Below, piece after piece: positions 9,266 to 19,697 of a stretch of 64,000 nt of DNA. Each line of letters opens with the position of its first letter. Position 1 is the stretch's first letter. Source of the stretch: Paramoeba atlantica (Eukaryota; Discosea); the NCBI GenBank assembly GCA_977017575.1, contig CDRNVI010000034.1, positions 1 through 64,000 of the forward strand, given 5' to 3'. Both the position numbers and the translations under genes were made by a program. The notes below the pieces were generated by a model. The model ran no database searches, was not told where the DNA came from, and saw nothing but the letters and a program-made list of their open reading frames with translations.

Positions 9266-11304
9266 TTCGAGAGCATCTCTCGAGTGCGAATCACAAAACC
9301 GAGAAGGAGATGTACGACATGTGGGTGGACCTTGAGGTGCAAGGCACCATGTCTGCAGGCTTTCGGTGCACGAAATGTGCCACAACACAGGGCGATCAAA
9401 ACCCTAAACATCGTACTTTCAAGTATGATGACATGCGCAAACATGTTTTCGAACATGGGCGCGGGGATTATTCCCATTGCAAAGAGTGCTCCTTCTTCGA
9501 GGCGTTGCAAGGGATACCCCCCATAAGACGTACTCGAGAGCATCTCTCGAGTGCGAATCACAAAACCGAGAAGGAGATGTACGACGTGTGGATGGACCTT
9601 GAGGTGCAAGGTACCATGTCTGCAGGCTTTCGGTGCACAAAATGTGCAGAATCACGGGGTAAAGTAAACCCTAAACATCGTACTTTCAAGTATGATGACA
9701 TGCGCAAACATGTTTTCGAACATGGGCGCGGGGATCATTCCCATTGCAAAGAGTGCTCCTTCTTCGAGGCGTTGCAAGGGATACCCCCCATAAGACGTAC
9801 TCGAGAGCATCTCTCGAGTGCGAATCACAAAACCGAGAAGGAGATGTACGACGTGTGGATGGACCTTGAGGTGCAAGGTACCATGTCTGCAGGCTTTCGG
9901 TGCACAAAATGTGCAGAATCACGGGGTAAAGTAAACCCTTCGTCGTACACGTTTATGTACTACTACATGCGCAAACATGTTTTGGAACATGGGCGCAGAG
10001 ATCACGACATTTGTGAAACATGCTCCTTTTTTTCGAGTATGCATGGACAGCGTCCTATCTTGAAAACTCGAGAGCATATTTCGAGTATCAGCCACGAACA
10101 CGAACAGCAACTGTTCGAACTATGGCAAGAGCTTCCCATAGCTCACGCAAGCGCAGGGACAGAATCCGGTTACAAGTGTGTTGCGGACGCTTGTTCCGGG
10201 GAAGTGATGAGCCTCGGCGCTGCAAGAAAGCACGTCGAAAAAAAGCATATGAAAACAGGTGAACAAAGCTGTGAAGCTTGCTCATTCTTTGATGCTGGGG
10301 ATATGCCCCACAAGAAGCACAATCCTGCGAAGTGCTCTGAGCGCAAGCAGTGGTACGCATTTTGGGAAGAAAACGTCCTTGAAACGGAAAACATATACCA
10401 GTGCAAACTGCCTGGGTGTTCTGAAACACCTCTTGAAAAAGAGGCTATAATGAAGCATGTAGCACAACATTGCGAAGGAATGCATTTATGTATTCCTTGC
10501 AATTACTTTTCTATCTTGCAAGATTTCCCGCCAGTCATGGTGGATACTAATCACGCGAATTCTCTGAAACATCGGGAAATGGCGTATCTACATCCGAAAT
10601 GGGAGCTTCACGTAAGTTTCCCTAATGGATCGTATGTATGCGCACTGCACGCCATGCGCAAACTAAGTGTCAAATCTATGATGCGACACATACTCAGTAT
10701 GGGACACCCTTCACAGGTGCTCCAAACTGATATGAATGTTCCTCTGTGCGAAGTATGTGCGTATTTCGCACAGATTCAAGGAACAACGGGTATTATCCCA
10801 GCAGATCAATATCATTTGGTATCAAGTGAGCATACACGTTATGTTCAAACAAAAGTCGACTGGATCGAATTTGCCCCCCACTGCGAACAGAACAAGTTCA
10901 AGTGCACTTTGTGCGCTACCGAACAAATGTTCACGTTTAATGGGCTTCAAAAGCATTTTTACCGCCATCCGCGGCATGCTGAAGCTCGGGCTTTTCGACT
11001 TCGGATCACACAAGCTGAGCGCAATAGAGCTCATGCAGTATCGCAGGATGATGATCTGGAACGTGTGAAGCAATGCTCCACGCTAACACTCACATCTTTT
11101 CAACTGATTGCGAATATTCTCATCAATTCACACATTGTTTGTGATGAAACCCTCCAAAGCGATGGAGATAAAAGATGCTCTATTCAGAGACATCATGATG
11201 GACATAACGTCGTTTACGTTAAAGGCAATGGCGATTGCCTCGCCATGGTATGTCTGACTAAACGACGAGCGGAGGTGGCGGAGTGGCAAGAATTCAAAGT
11301 TTGA
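9266..11304 (+). CDS. Zinc-finger-repeat protein with terminal OTU-like motif (5' truncated, element-borne)
   Basis: From the ATG at 9310 the product is 664 residues; the frame is already coding (REHLSSANHKTEKE) from 9266, so the true N-terminus was lost at the junction with the repeat module. It consists of about seven degenerate Cys/His units of ~90 residues. Each has a CxxC, a distal HxxxH (DMRKHVFEHGR) and a second CxxC (HCKECSFFEAL), i.e. paired zinc-finger-like modules. Near the C-terminus VVYVKGNGDCLAMVC resembles the catalytic start of an OTU cysteine protease, but the rest of that domain is absent: the frame runs into a 65-bp dispersed segment and stops. OTU and zinc-finger domains are known passengers of Helitrons, and a Helitron lies just downstream. 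Confidence 0.6.
9310..10110 (+). repeat. 267-bp in-frame internal tandem repeat
   Basis: Three units start at the ATG codons 9310, 9577 and 9844, a period of 267 bp or 89 codons. The first two are almost identical at the DNA level; the third matches closely in its first ~95 bp and then diverges. The near identity points to recent amplification of one zinc-finger module by unequal exchange. Confidence 0.9.
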
Positions 11305-11338
11305 AGCACATGGTGCTCAGACGGCGAGTTCAAACCCG

Positions 11339-11690
11339 CTCATCGCAATATTCCCGGCGGCCTCACTCTAAGAGGCTGGGCTGATAACCGACTAGGCCCA
11401 GTACTCGGAGGACCGTCCCGGACCCTCCCGTCAGGGAACCAGCTCCCTTACCCGGCTTACACCTCTTGGGCAAGCCGTGTTGACGTACAGTTCGTCGACG
11501 CAGCGTGTTGGTAACAGCACGTTGGTGCCGCCTTGGACAAGCGGAAACTGGTAGAGGACGTCGGCCTCGGAACTTCCAAATCTGTATGTGAAGGGTCTGG
11601 CTTGCCAGTGACCATCCGGAGCAATCCGGAATGATTTGGATTTTTTGGATTTGGAAACGACGAGTGTTCACATACAATTGCGCAGCTTCT
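11339..11690. other. GC-rich spacer between the zinc-finger ORF and the Helitron ORF
   Basis: No supported gene. The composition is clearly more GC-rich than the surroundings. It may be the leader of the Helitron Rep gene, but no Helitron 5' TC end or promoter motif can be fixed by eye. Confidence 0.4.
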
Positions 11691-14600
11691 ATGGAAACAC
11701 AGATAGCGGCAATTCGAACAGTCTACAATATTGGAAACATGGCTACTACGCCAGTTCCTTTAGTAGGAAACGATGAAGGTGAGCTCTCCCTGGGAGCGAT
11801 AGCCTACACTATCACGCAAGACCGTGATTGGCCGAAACTGACAGAACGTGATAAACTTTTATCACTCTGGAAGTGGCTCGAAGCTTCACTGGAAAAAGGC
11901 GAAGTGGGGGTTATACCCCTCACTTTGTATCCACAAGAAAAGCGTACCAAAGAAGCATTCACAAGGCTAGATCATCCACTAAAATCAGTAGAGATTCTCT
12001 ACTTTGTGGAAAATGTATTATGTAAAACCATTAACACACGACGATTTCCTGTGAAAGTATGTCCATTCAATGAATGTGACAAGTTCACTTCAAGGAACCG
12101 TGTGGGTTTACACATATTTACATACTTGGAAACAGATGAATCATCGGGACCCATATGGGTCCTTGTTTCCTTGAAAAAGAAGGGTGAAAAGAACGTTTAT
12201 ACGTTTATTAAGAGTCCCTCTCTTGAAAATGAAATTGTTTCAATTTTGAATCAAGCAACTGTCACGAATGTGACGAATGCTAGCACTATTGACAGTGCAG
12301 CATATGCTATCATGCAGGTGTGTGAAAATACCATCTTTCACACAAACGAAATATGCAAAGAATCTTCAGCCAATGAACTTCGGTACTGGCTTGAACGATG
12401 TTGCATCGCGAAATGTATTGTCAATTTTGACACATACGAAGTCAATGGAGATGGCTCACGTCGAACACGTTTCGACATTGAGCGCAATCCAAAAGACGCA
12501 CTAAAATACTTCTATGAGACTTCCTACATTGATCGTCTTCCTTTGGAAGATTTTTCAGTCAGTACGGAAGCTCAAGAAGAGTGCATGAAAAGGTACAAAA
12601 AGAGAATGAACGACGACCAACGTATCACAAGTTGTGATTCTTGTAAAGTTATTCTTCTCGAAAGTGACCTTCCGAATCCCGAAGCGCAACTTTGTGCAAG
12701 GGATCAAAGAATAATGGACAAAAAAGGGAGAATTCCCCGCGGTCCAGTAGAACAACCTTCTACAAATCACCTTCCAGTACCCACGCTGGTAGAAGAGATC
12801 CTTCTTCAAAAGGTGTTTTTACACTGCACAATCATCAGTGTACATAGGAAAGGTGGCGCATATGCCGCATCCTTAAGGCCAGACACGAAGTTCACTGGAC
12901 ACGTGACGGCTACAGCACGCGAAACCCTTGAGCTCTTGCAACTTGAAAGAGTTCCTGATCTCGAGGGCGCGATTAAGAACATCCAAATTGTTTGGATAGC
13001 AAACGAACGGAGAACGAAACGTAGTCAAAGACTATGTTCTGCACAGCTGAGTGGCATATTCGGCGTGAAATCAGAGACCCTGAACACCTGGGTAAACTTC
13101 CTCTGTGAGCATAACCACGTGTATGCTCAACTGAAAGAGGAAGGAAAGATCAACGTTGTTACCGAGAAACATTGTAGAGACGTTGTCTCACATCTTTGGG
13201 ATAGATCTGTTTCCCAGGAGGGTGAAAACGCCATCAACAGTATGGTCACCCAAGAAGTGGCTTCCGATACGTTACATCGCGATCCTCGCGGTGAAATCAC
13301 ACGATCTTTTGTAACTGATCACAGCCCTGTAAGCAATGCGCCGGCGGGTGCGCAAATTACGCATGCCGTGGCGATGCAACTGAAACAAAAAGAAGGTTTA
13401 CTCAATGAGTATACCGACATGGAAAACATCTTGCTCGGAGCATTTCCGACGCTGATGCAAAAGTACCCTTTTAAGGGTTCAACGTTTGAACTATATGAAA
13501 TCAAGGAAATTCTAGAGCAATCGGATTCCCGATTTGCAAAGAATACTGGATTCATATTTTACTGCTACGATGTGCTTCGGCGCCGTGCAGTCTCATCAGC
13601 AGTAGTGCAAAATCTGAAGCATAACAAAGATATGCACAGAAGCCTCATGAATTTTTGCAATGCTGATGCTTTCTATCACATTGTACAACAGGCTATAAGG
13701 AACCCAAACAGTTCCGAGGCGAAACTTCTGGAAACAAAGTTTCTGCCATTTGTGCAAGTATGCGCAAAAACGATACCCTTTTCGCCAGCAAAGCGAAAGG
13801 CATCACAAGGCCAGATCTACTCCTTATACAGGCGATACGGGCTGCCAAGTTACTGGGTCACAGTGAGTCCAAACATGAACGATAACGTTCTAGCTCTAAG
13901 AATCATCACAAATGATGAGAGCGAAAAAATGCAGGAAATGGGGGCCAACCTTCTCAAGCGATGTGAGCTTGTGCAAGGGAATCCTGTCAGATCCACTAGC
14001 ATTTTCGAACGGCAAATCCGTACTCTTCTTACCGAATTGTACGGAATGTCGAATGTAGATGAGGTAAAGAAGGAACGTGACGTTCTTGAAGGCCTCTTTG
14101 GTCGCCCTCGAGCATTTTTTGGTGTTGTAGAATGCCAGAAAAGAGGTGCGCTACACTTTCATAGTGTGCTATGGAACAATCTTAGTCCACATTACGTCTC
14201 CGAATTAATTCACATTGTGAAGGAGCACGATGGTCTCGCGAAGTCTTTGGGTACGACGATGCGCGCTGATCTGCCCGAGCGGGCGCAAAGGATCAGTAAG
14301 GAGCTCTACGGCCCTGCAACGCTCGACTACTCAAAGATGTATCGCGGAGGTCTACATATCATTCCTGATGAAAAGGATGATTATTTCAGGGAACATGTGG
14401 CCGAATGTGCTGTTGATGTTCAGAAGCACGTTGGTCACAAACCCATGTGTTTCAAAATGAAAGGAAACATTATCAAGAACAAATGCCGATATGGCATTCC
14501 ATCCGTACTTCATGAAAATGAAACGGAAGTTAGAGAGGTTGAGGTTCAGATGGATGAATCCGGACAACCGGAATTCCGGCCCAAGGCTCCAACACGGCCG

Positions 14601-16520
14601 CTTAAAAATGATACCATTTGGCCAGTACTTGATGAAAGGTCTCTGATTGTGCTTCTTCGCAATAACCAGGACCCGACACAACACACTAAACGGGGATCCA
14701 TCACCGTTCCGTACAATGAAACACTCATTGCTTGCGTAAGATGCAATACATGTGTTGTTTTCATTGGGAGCGAAGGTCCCGGCATAAAAATTATGCAATA
14801 TCTCATAAAATATATGAGCAAGGACATTGGTCCACCTGTGTACATTGTACCAGCACTTCGCGCAGCCAATGACCACCTTCAAATGGTTCTGAATTCAGAG
14901 CACAGAGTGCAAACTGACATTCCGATGGCACGCTTAATTCTACAGAAATTGTCGAACATGACACATCGAAAGATAGAAGTTTCAATCGAAATAGCAACTG
15001 CCTTTTGTCTCGGCCAATCCTCCGAGTATATGAGCCATAACTTCACATGGATCAATATGAACCGTGTAATGAAGTTCCTGGCAAATATCTCAAGTGATTC
15101 AGATCACAGAGATCTAGAAATCAGTGACGATGATTCGTCACAAGACTCTGATATGGAGTTCGACAACGGTATCTTAGAGGCTCCTCTAATGATCAACGAA
15201 CATGATTGTGCAGTTCTTGCACCACTCCATGTGAGTTACATGCGCAGGGGCGAAGATCTTCAAGACCTTGACCTGTATTCCTATGCAGGCATTGTCAGCG
15301 TAAAGAAGAAAAGAGCTGAACTAGCTCAAGAAGAGCCCGGTCATGATTCAGATTTTGAGTCAGGGACAAATCGAAGACGTCGTCGCGGACGTCGTGCTAA
15401 TGGGAGATACGCCTTTGAGGACATTGAAGGCCTCCCGGGTTTTGAGCCTGGAGATATTGTTGAGCAACAGTTGCGCTCTTTGCACACTGTGCCAGCTATA
15501 CCAGGTTTTCCCATATTGAGTTCTTCAAAAGAACCTGGGGCACGAGCTCGAATCCATCTTCGAGTAGCGAAACACATGGTGGCATTGTTTTCCCCATGGA
15601 CGAAAGGCTCACCGAGCCATGAAATGACCCTAGAAGGGTTTGAAAAGCTTCTCAATGAAGCGAAAATAAATACGCCTGGAAAGTATGACATAATGTGCAA
15701 CTTTCTTCGGCTTTTACATGCTTCGAAGAATACAGAGAACGCGGCAGATTTGTATCGACGCAAAGATGCTTGCACTCTGGAAGAAGCAAGATTAGCACGC
15801 AACATTGCGTACGAAAATGAGCTTGAAGTGCGAGAGGTTGAACCTCATCTTCAAGATGCTCTTGAAGCACAGCAGAACACTGCAGTGGTTAATGAAGAGC
15901 GATTGGTTCAGCAGAATGCATACTGCGAACTACAAACGCGAGCTTTAACGGCCGCGTTAGGAGGTTCTACTGAGAACTCCTCTGAAGAAAATGTTGATCT
16001 TGCATCGAAAATGACAAGGACGAGGTCCAATATTTCAGTCATAAATGCGCGAGAGCGCTATGCTGAAATGATCCAAAACGAACGATTTGCAACTTCGGCT
16101 CAATCTGAGCCAAGTGCACCAGTGGACAGAGCTCATTTTAATGAGGATCGTCCACTGGCTCGCAGTAATCAATACGAGTTTGATCGCAGCTACATATTGC
16201 GCGAAGACAACAGTTCCATTGAACTGTTGCAAGCACAGAAACAGTGCGTAAATCAAATTGAAGATTTACTAAACGGGAAACTAGACCCCGAGCGGAAATG
16301 TATGTTTCTGCTCGGTGGCCCCGGAACCGGGAAAAGTCTAGTTTTCCGTTTCATAATGCAAGAACTGGGAAGCCAATGTATTGCAATGTCGCCCACTGGG
16401 ATCGCCGCATCAGTACTGCACTGTTGCACAATACACGCTTCCCTCTGCATACCGATAGGGGCTACTGCAAGAAATTTGAAACATCTTTCAAGCAGTAGCC
16501 TTCTACTAACAAAGGTATGA
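11691..16520 (+). CDS. Helitron RepHel protein: HUH/Y2 initiator plus start of PIF1 helicase
   Basis: The open frame begins at 11631, but the ATG at 11691 is the more likely start. The Rep domain shows motif 1 (YGLPSYWVTVSPN), the metal-binding HUH box in RGALHFHSVLW, and the two-tyrosine motif in MQYLIKYMSK. It nicks single-stranded DNA and stays covalently linked during rolling-circle transposition. An acidic linker follows, then the helicase with Walker A (LLGGPGTGKSLVF) and motif Ia (AMSPTGIAASVL). The frame ends at TGA 16518-16520, just before the Walker B segment, which continues in another frame. The 1609-residue product therefore lacks most of its helicase. Confidence 0.85.
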   Translation: METQIAAIRTVYNIGNMATTPVPLVGNDEGELSLGAIAYTITQDRDWPKLTERDKLLSLWKWLEASLEKGEVGVIPLTLYPQEKRTKEAFTRLDHPLKSVEILYFVENVLCKTINTRRFPVKVCPFNECDKFTSRNRVGLHIFTYLETDESSGPIWVLVSLKKKGEKNVYTFIKSPSLENEIVSILNQATVTNVTNASTIDSAAYAIMQVCENTIFHTNEICKESSANELRYWLERCCIAKCIVNFDTYEVNGDGSRRTRFDIERNPKDALKYFYETSYIDRLPLEDFSVSTEAQEECMKRYKKRMNDDQRITSCDSCKVILLESDLPNPEAQLCARDQRIMDKKGRIPRGPVEQPSTNHLPVPTLVEEILLQKVFLHCTIISVHRKGGAYAASLRPDTKFTGHVTATARETLELLQLERVPDLEGAIKNIQIVWIANERRTKRSQRLCSAQLSGIFGVKSETLNTWVNFLCEHNHVYAQLKEEGKINVVTEKHCRDVVSHLWDRSVSQEGENAINSMVTQEVASDTLHRDPRGEITRSFVTDHSPVSNAPAGAQITHAVAMQLKQKEGLLNEYTDMENILLGAFPTLMQKYPFKGSTFELYEIKEILEQSDSRFAKNTGFIFYCYDVLRRRAVSSAVVQNLKHNKDMHRSLMNFCNADAFYHIVQQAIRNPNSSEAKLLETKFLPFVQVCAKTIPFSPAKRKASQGQIYSLYRRYGLPSYWVTVSPNMNDNVLALRIITNDESEKMQEMGANLLKRCELVQGNPVRSTSIFERQIRTLLTELYGMSNVDEVKKERDVLEGLFGRPRAFFGVVECQKRGALHFHSVLWNNLSPHYVSELIHIVKEHDGLAKSLGTTMRADLPERAQRISKELYGPATLDYSKMYRGGLHIIPDEKDDYFREHVAECAVDVQKHVGHKPMCFKMKGNIIKNKCRYGIPSVLHENETEVREVEVQMDESGQPEFRPKAPTRPLKNDTIWPVLDERSLIVLLRNNQDPTQHTKRGSITVPYNETLIACVRCNTCVVFIGSEGPGIKIMQYLIKYMSKDIGPPVYIVPALRAANDHLQMVLNSEHRVQTDIPMARLILQKLSNMTHRKIEVSIEIATAFCLGQSSEYMSHNFTWINMNRVMKFLANISSDSDHRDLEISDDDSSQDSDMEFDNGILEAPLMINEHDCAVLAPLHVSYMRRGEDLQDLDLYSYAGIVSVKKKRAELAQEEPGHDSDFESGTNRRRRRGRRANGRYAFEDIEGLPGFEPGDIVEQQLRSLHTVPAIPGFPILSSSKEPGARARIHLRVAKHMVALFSPWTKGSPSHEMTLEGFEKLLNEAKINTPGKYDIMCNFLRLLHASKNTENAADLYRRKDACTLEEARLARNIAYENELEVREVEPHLQDALEAQQNTAVVNEERLVQQNAYCELQTRALTAALGGSTENSSEENVDLASKMTRTRSNISVINARERYAEMIQNERFATSAQSEPSAPVDRAHFNEDRPLARSNQYEFDRSYILREDNSSIELLQAQKQCVNQIEDLLNGKLDPERKCMFLLGGPGTGKSLVFRFIMQELGSQCIAMSPTGIAASVLHCCTIHASLCIPIGATARNLKHLSSSSLLLTKV

Positions 16521-17578
16521 GAAATGTCGATTAATCATAGTCGACGCAGTGTCAATGATCAGCAAGTGTTTCCTTTCCTGTATCAACACTAGGCTGCAGC
16601 AAATCAAAGGAAATGAGCAGCTTCCCTATGGAGGCATCAACATGCTCTTTGTTGGAGATTTTTATCAGCTGAGACCAGTACAAGGAGCGTCTCTTACCAT
16701 AGAAGATAGCTCTCCTGGTAATAATCCCATTTTTGAGAATATTTTTCAAGTCAGGTATGTGTTTGCACTCAAACAGCAAATGCGAGCACGACAAGATACT
16801 GTATTTTCAGATATCTTGCGTCTTCTTCGAAAAGCTCCCAATGAGGGGTTGAAGAAGTTCATCCAATTGGTAAAACCTCTTACCTCTGAGGACTAAGAAA
16901 AGTTCCGCAATGCAATTGTCATTGTTGGAACAAATATTGAACGGCACAAGATTAATGTCGCAATGGCAAGAAATTTTGCCAGACGTCACAATTGCCCATT
17001 GTTCGCATGGACAGGCGATAACGTCCAAGGTAAACTCATTGACACACACCCTGAAGCATTTTCTGTATTTGTAAAAGGAGCACCCGGTGTAATCACCGAG
17101 AACATTGCTCCTTATACCACGAAAATTGCGAATGGGACAGTGATTGAAATGAGAGACCTTGTGTCAAACGATTTGTCATACGACACTATTGATGGTGTAA
17201 GCCCCTTCTTTTATGCAATGCATTGAGAAGGGGTCAGGTGTAGAATTTTACGCCAAAAAGACGCAGCACCATGATAAGGCTTCCCAAGGAAACTTTCAAG
17301 TGGAATTGGGATTTGCCTATACGTATCACAAAGTACAAGGTATCACCGTGAAGAACGGTGTTATTCTTGACTTGAATGATAAGGCGTGGTCCAAGAGACC
17401 GGAACTCGCCAAGCTCACAGTAGCAATATCCAGGGCACAATGCCTCGATGATATTCGAGTGCTCCCTGGCATGGGAACAGATCGCCCAGGAACACACCTG
17501 ACTTCAGGTTACCATAGGCCTAAATTTCCGGCCATGGAAAAAGCAAATCGGCTTACCGATTTGACTTATCAATTCTAA
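16521..17578 (+). pseudogene. Helitron helicase C-terminal part, broken
   Basis: The helicase continues in the next frame with LIIVDAVSMIS, where the usual DE of Walker B reads DA, and then FVGDFYQLRPVQG (motif III). An in-frame TAA at 16894-16896 and a frame change near 17210 separate the last part, which has the PIF1 motifs AYTYHKVQGIT and VAISRAQ. Three lesions and a substituted catalytic glutamate show the helicase is dead in this copy. Confidence 0.8.
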
Positions 17579-17959
17579 GAAATTAGATTGAAACGACCTT
17601 CTTAGGAAGACCTCTCTAGGGGGGAAGCACGCTTGATACCGGTCACAAGCCCGGCGTCTTCAGCTTCGGCAGAAGAAGTGCGAGTGACCCCAACGCTCAC
17701 GCGCCCTCTAACAAAAAAAAATGTCTCCATCGTAGCTGCAGAATTACGCTCCGTCAAAATTGCTTTCAATTTTTTTTATCGAAATTTCAGAAGCTTGTTT
17801 GCTTCAAAAGCACCCACCGCGGCAGCGGGTCTGCACCCTCTCGAAGGGCCCTCCGGGCAGGCCCTTCAAAAACAAGACTTCTACGTTCATGTATTGCTTT
17901 TTAAGTTGAATGTTTCTAGACTCAGCTTGATTTTTTTGAAAACTTTCTTTGAATTTACT
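17579..17959. other. Helitron 3' flank with a diverged 112-bp-type unit
   Basis: From about 17785 to 17885 there is one diverged unit related to the 112-bp array at 2900-3353: CAGAAGCTTGTTTGCTTCAA, GCAGCGGGTCTGCACC, and an imperfect GC inverted repeat followed by A residues. It lies just upstream of the RRM gene. No Helitron terminus could be fixed. Confidence 0.55.
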
Positions 17960-18301
17960 ATGGACTCGGCGGAGAATCAATCAACCAATGGTAACGACAT
18001 TTCCGACAAGGAAAGAGATACAAAGTGCAAAAGAGATGATTACTTAGAATCTCTACACGTTTTGCGCTCTGCGCGCGAAGAGCGTGACGAGCGCTCAATC
18101 ACAATAGAACACCTTCCCTCCTCTACGAATAAAGAAGACCTTACCAAGCATTACGCTTCGTATGGTGAAATCGATTGCATAACAATCGTATCAAAAAAGG
18201 GACTGGCGCACGTGTGTTTTAGCACTACGGAAGAAGCGAAGCGCGCATCGAGCGTTTACTTCAAAGGGAAAAAGAAGAGAAACAGATACTTAAATTTCTG
18301 A
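17960..18301 (+). CDS. Small RRM (RNA-recognition motif) protein
   Basis: The ATG at 17960 gives 113 residues; the open frame extends further upstream, but that part covers repeat DNA. After a charged N-terminal ~50 residues comes one RRM: RNP2-like SITIEHLP, a helix (NKEDLTKHYASYG), RNP1-like KGLAHVCFST, and a second helix (TEEAKRAS). The usual aromatic residues of RNP1 are only partly kept. It should bind single-stranded RNA or a protein partner. It is the only plausible host-like gene on the plus strand and sits directly behind the Helitron, so it may be a captured or stranded gene. There is no stop or frameshift within the domain. Confidence 0.6.
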   Translation: MDSAENQSTNGNDISDKERDTKCKRDDYLESLHVLRSAREERDERSITIEHLPSSTNKEDLTKHYASYGEIDCITIVSKKGLAHVCFSTTEEAKRASSVYFKGKKKRNRYLNF

Positions 18302-18980
18302 ATAAGTGTGTAAGAAGACGTTTGGAAGTGAAAGTTGGTTTAAAATTTTGAAGTCATGATTCGAAGGTTGGAGAAGGAAAGAAAACACTTTTCTTTCGAG
18401 AAATTTTCGGCTTAAATTCGTCCACAGCACCGTTTCTTTTTACGATTCATCGCATCAAAGTTTTTCTGTGGTATTACTTTGTGTCTCGGAAACCCTCTGT
18501 AAGTATTTGTAACTTCGCATTTTCTAAACTCAAATAAATACAATTGAAACTAAATTTGTTAAAAAAATGTTTACATTTACATAGCAGATCTACATTCGCA
18601 GTCATCACTTCTTCTATTTTTAGCCTGATCATTCAACAAATATGCTTTTGATGACTCAATTAGTGCATACCCAACGTACTGTCAGAAAAGCGTTCCGACA
18701 TGGCATTAACTGCACCCCTGGCGTAAACCAAATGAATCAAAACGAAGAAGTAAATCCACGAGGTAAAGCCCCCCCTTCAAAAGCCGGGGTGAATTCAAGT
18801 GCCTTTCAAAAAAAGGGTCTCCACCCTGCTTCATTCAAAATCGTGCGAACCGAAGGAAAACACATGTGAGCGGAAATATGCAAAAACAACCCTATTTTTG
18901 CCCAACTATCGGCTCTTTTTGGACCAAATCCAGAATTATCCCTCTGGTTTCTTTTACTCTCCTGTCAAATTTTTCTTTTC
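18302..18980. other. A/T-rich, no gene seen
   Basis: Only short frames without recognisable motifs. It ends where a chimeric copy of the G-run family begins. Confidence 0.4.
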
Positions 18981-19694
18981 TAGGCTCTTCGTTAAACGCG
19001 GTAAAGGAAAAAAATATAAAAGGGGGATCCGGTGGTCCAAAATTGAAAACAAAAATTGAAAAAAATGGGGGGTCCATGGGGGGGGGGCATACCTTACCCG
19101 GGGGTGACCCCCCCTCGTATCCGCAAGACGGGTCCAAGTTCCGATTTTTTCGGAAAAAAACAATTGAAAAAATTTTCAACTTGACGAAAAAATTGGTAAA
19201 AAGAATATTTTTCCAAAGTTGTTTCGCCTATTGTATTTTTATAGTTTGGGACCTATTCTAGCTTTTTGCGTCATTGGTTTTGCGAGGTGTCGCTTCTTGA
19301 AGCCGTGGTACGCCTCCTAAAATGTCCCATTTTTGATCAAAAAATGCGAAAAAGTAATTTTTGGACCCCAAGAGGTCTTTTTGGGTCGTACGAATCGTGT
19401 GGTTGGAGTCGCATTCTCTACCCAATACGTTCTGTAGCCTCGAATGCATGCCTACGAGTCATTTCCCACACGCAAATGTCATCTTTAGTGCTCTATATAC
19501 AAAAATCACCCCATTTTTACCTAAAAATCGGCTATTTTTGGCTCAAATCCTTCCGTTTTCTTCCGCGTCCCTGATCAATTTTTTTTTTAGGCTCTTCGTA
19601 AAACGCGGTGGTAGTTTTCAACGCGAAGCGCGCAGCATGAGTGACTTCTAAGTTGAAAACAAAAACCGCGTTTAACGAAGATCCTAAAAAAGAA
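18981..19694 (+). mobile_element. G-run modular element, chimeric copy (~0.7 kb)
   Basis: The left end is a fragment of the terminal foldback (AGGCTCTTCGTTAAACGCGG) fused to the A-rich block, replacing the usual left module. Then come a short G-run, the GC block, a 320-bp A/T-rich body starting at TTTGGGACCTATTCTAGC, and the complete terminal foldback at about 19586-19694. There is no coding capacity. The body is clearly homologous to 20215-20560. Confidence 0.8.
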
Positions 19695-19697
19695 AAT

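Larger units (their letters stand above)
11691..17578 (+). mobile_element. Helitron (rolling-circle DNA transposon), decayed
   Basis: It encodes the hallmark Helitron combination of an HUH/Y2 replication initiator and a PIF1-type helicase. The Rep part is intact. The helicase is broken by a frame change near 16515, an in-frame TAA at 16894-16896 and a second frame change near 17210. The upstream zinc-finger/OTU ORF may be a second gene of the same element, since both domain types ride on Helitrons. I cannot define the ends: no clear hairpin plus CTRR 3' end was found between 17579 and 17720. Confidence 0.85.

Noticed and set aside
17579-17720. Helitron 3' terminus (hairpin plus CTRR)
   Set aside because: A CTAA-like end occurs near 17708, but the hairpin before it has only partial pairing; I could not support it.
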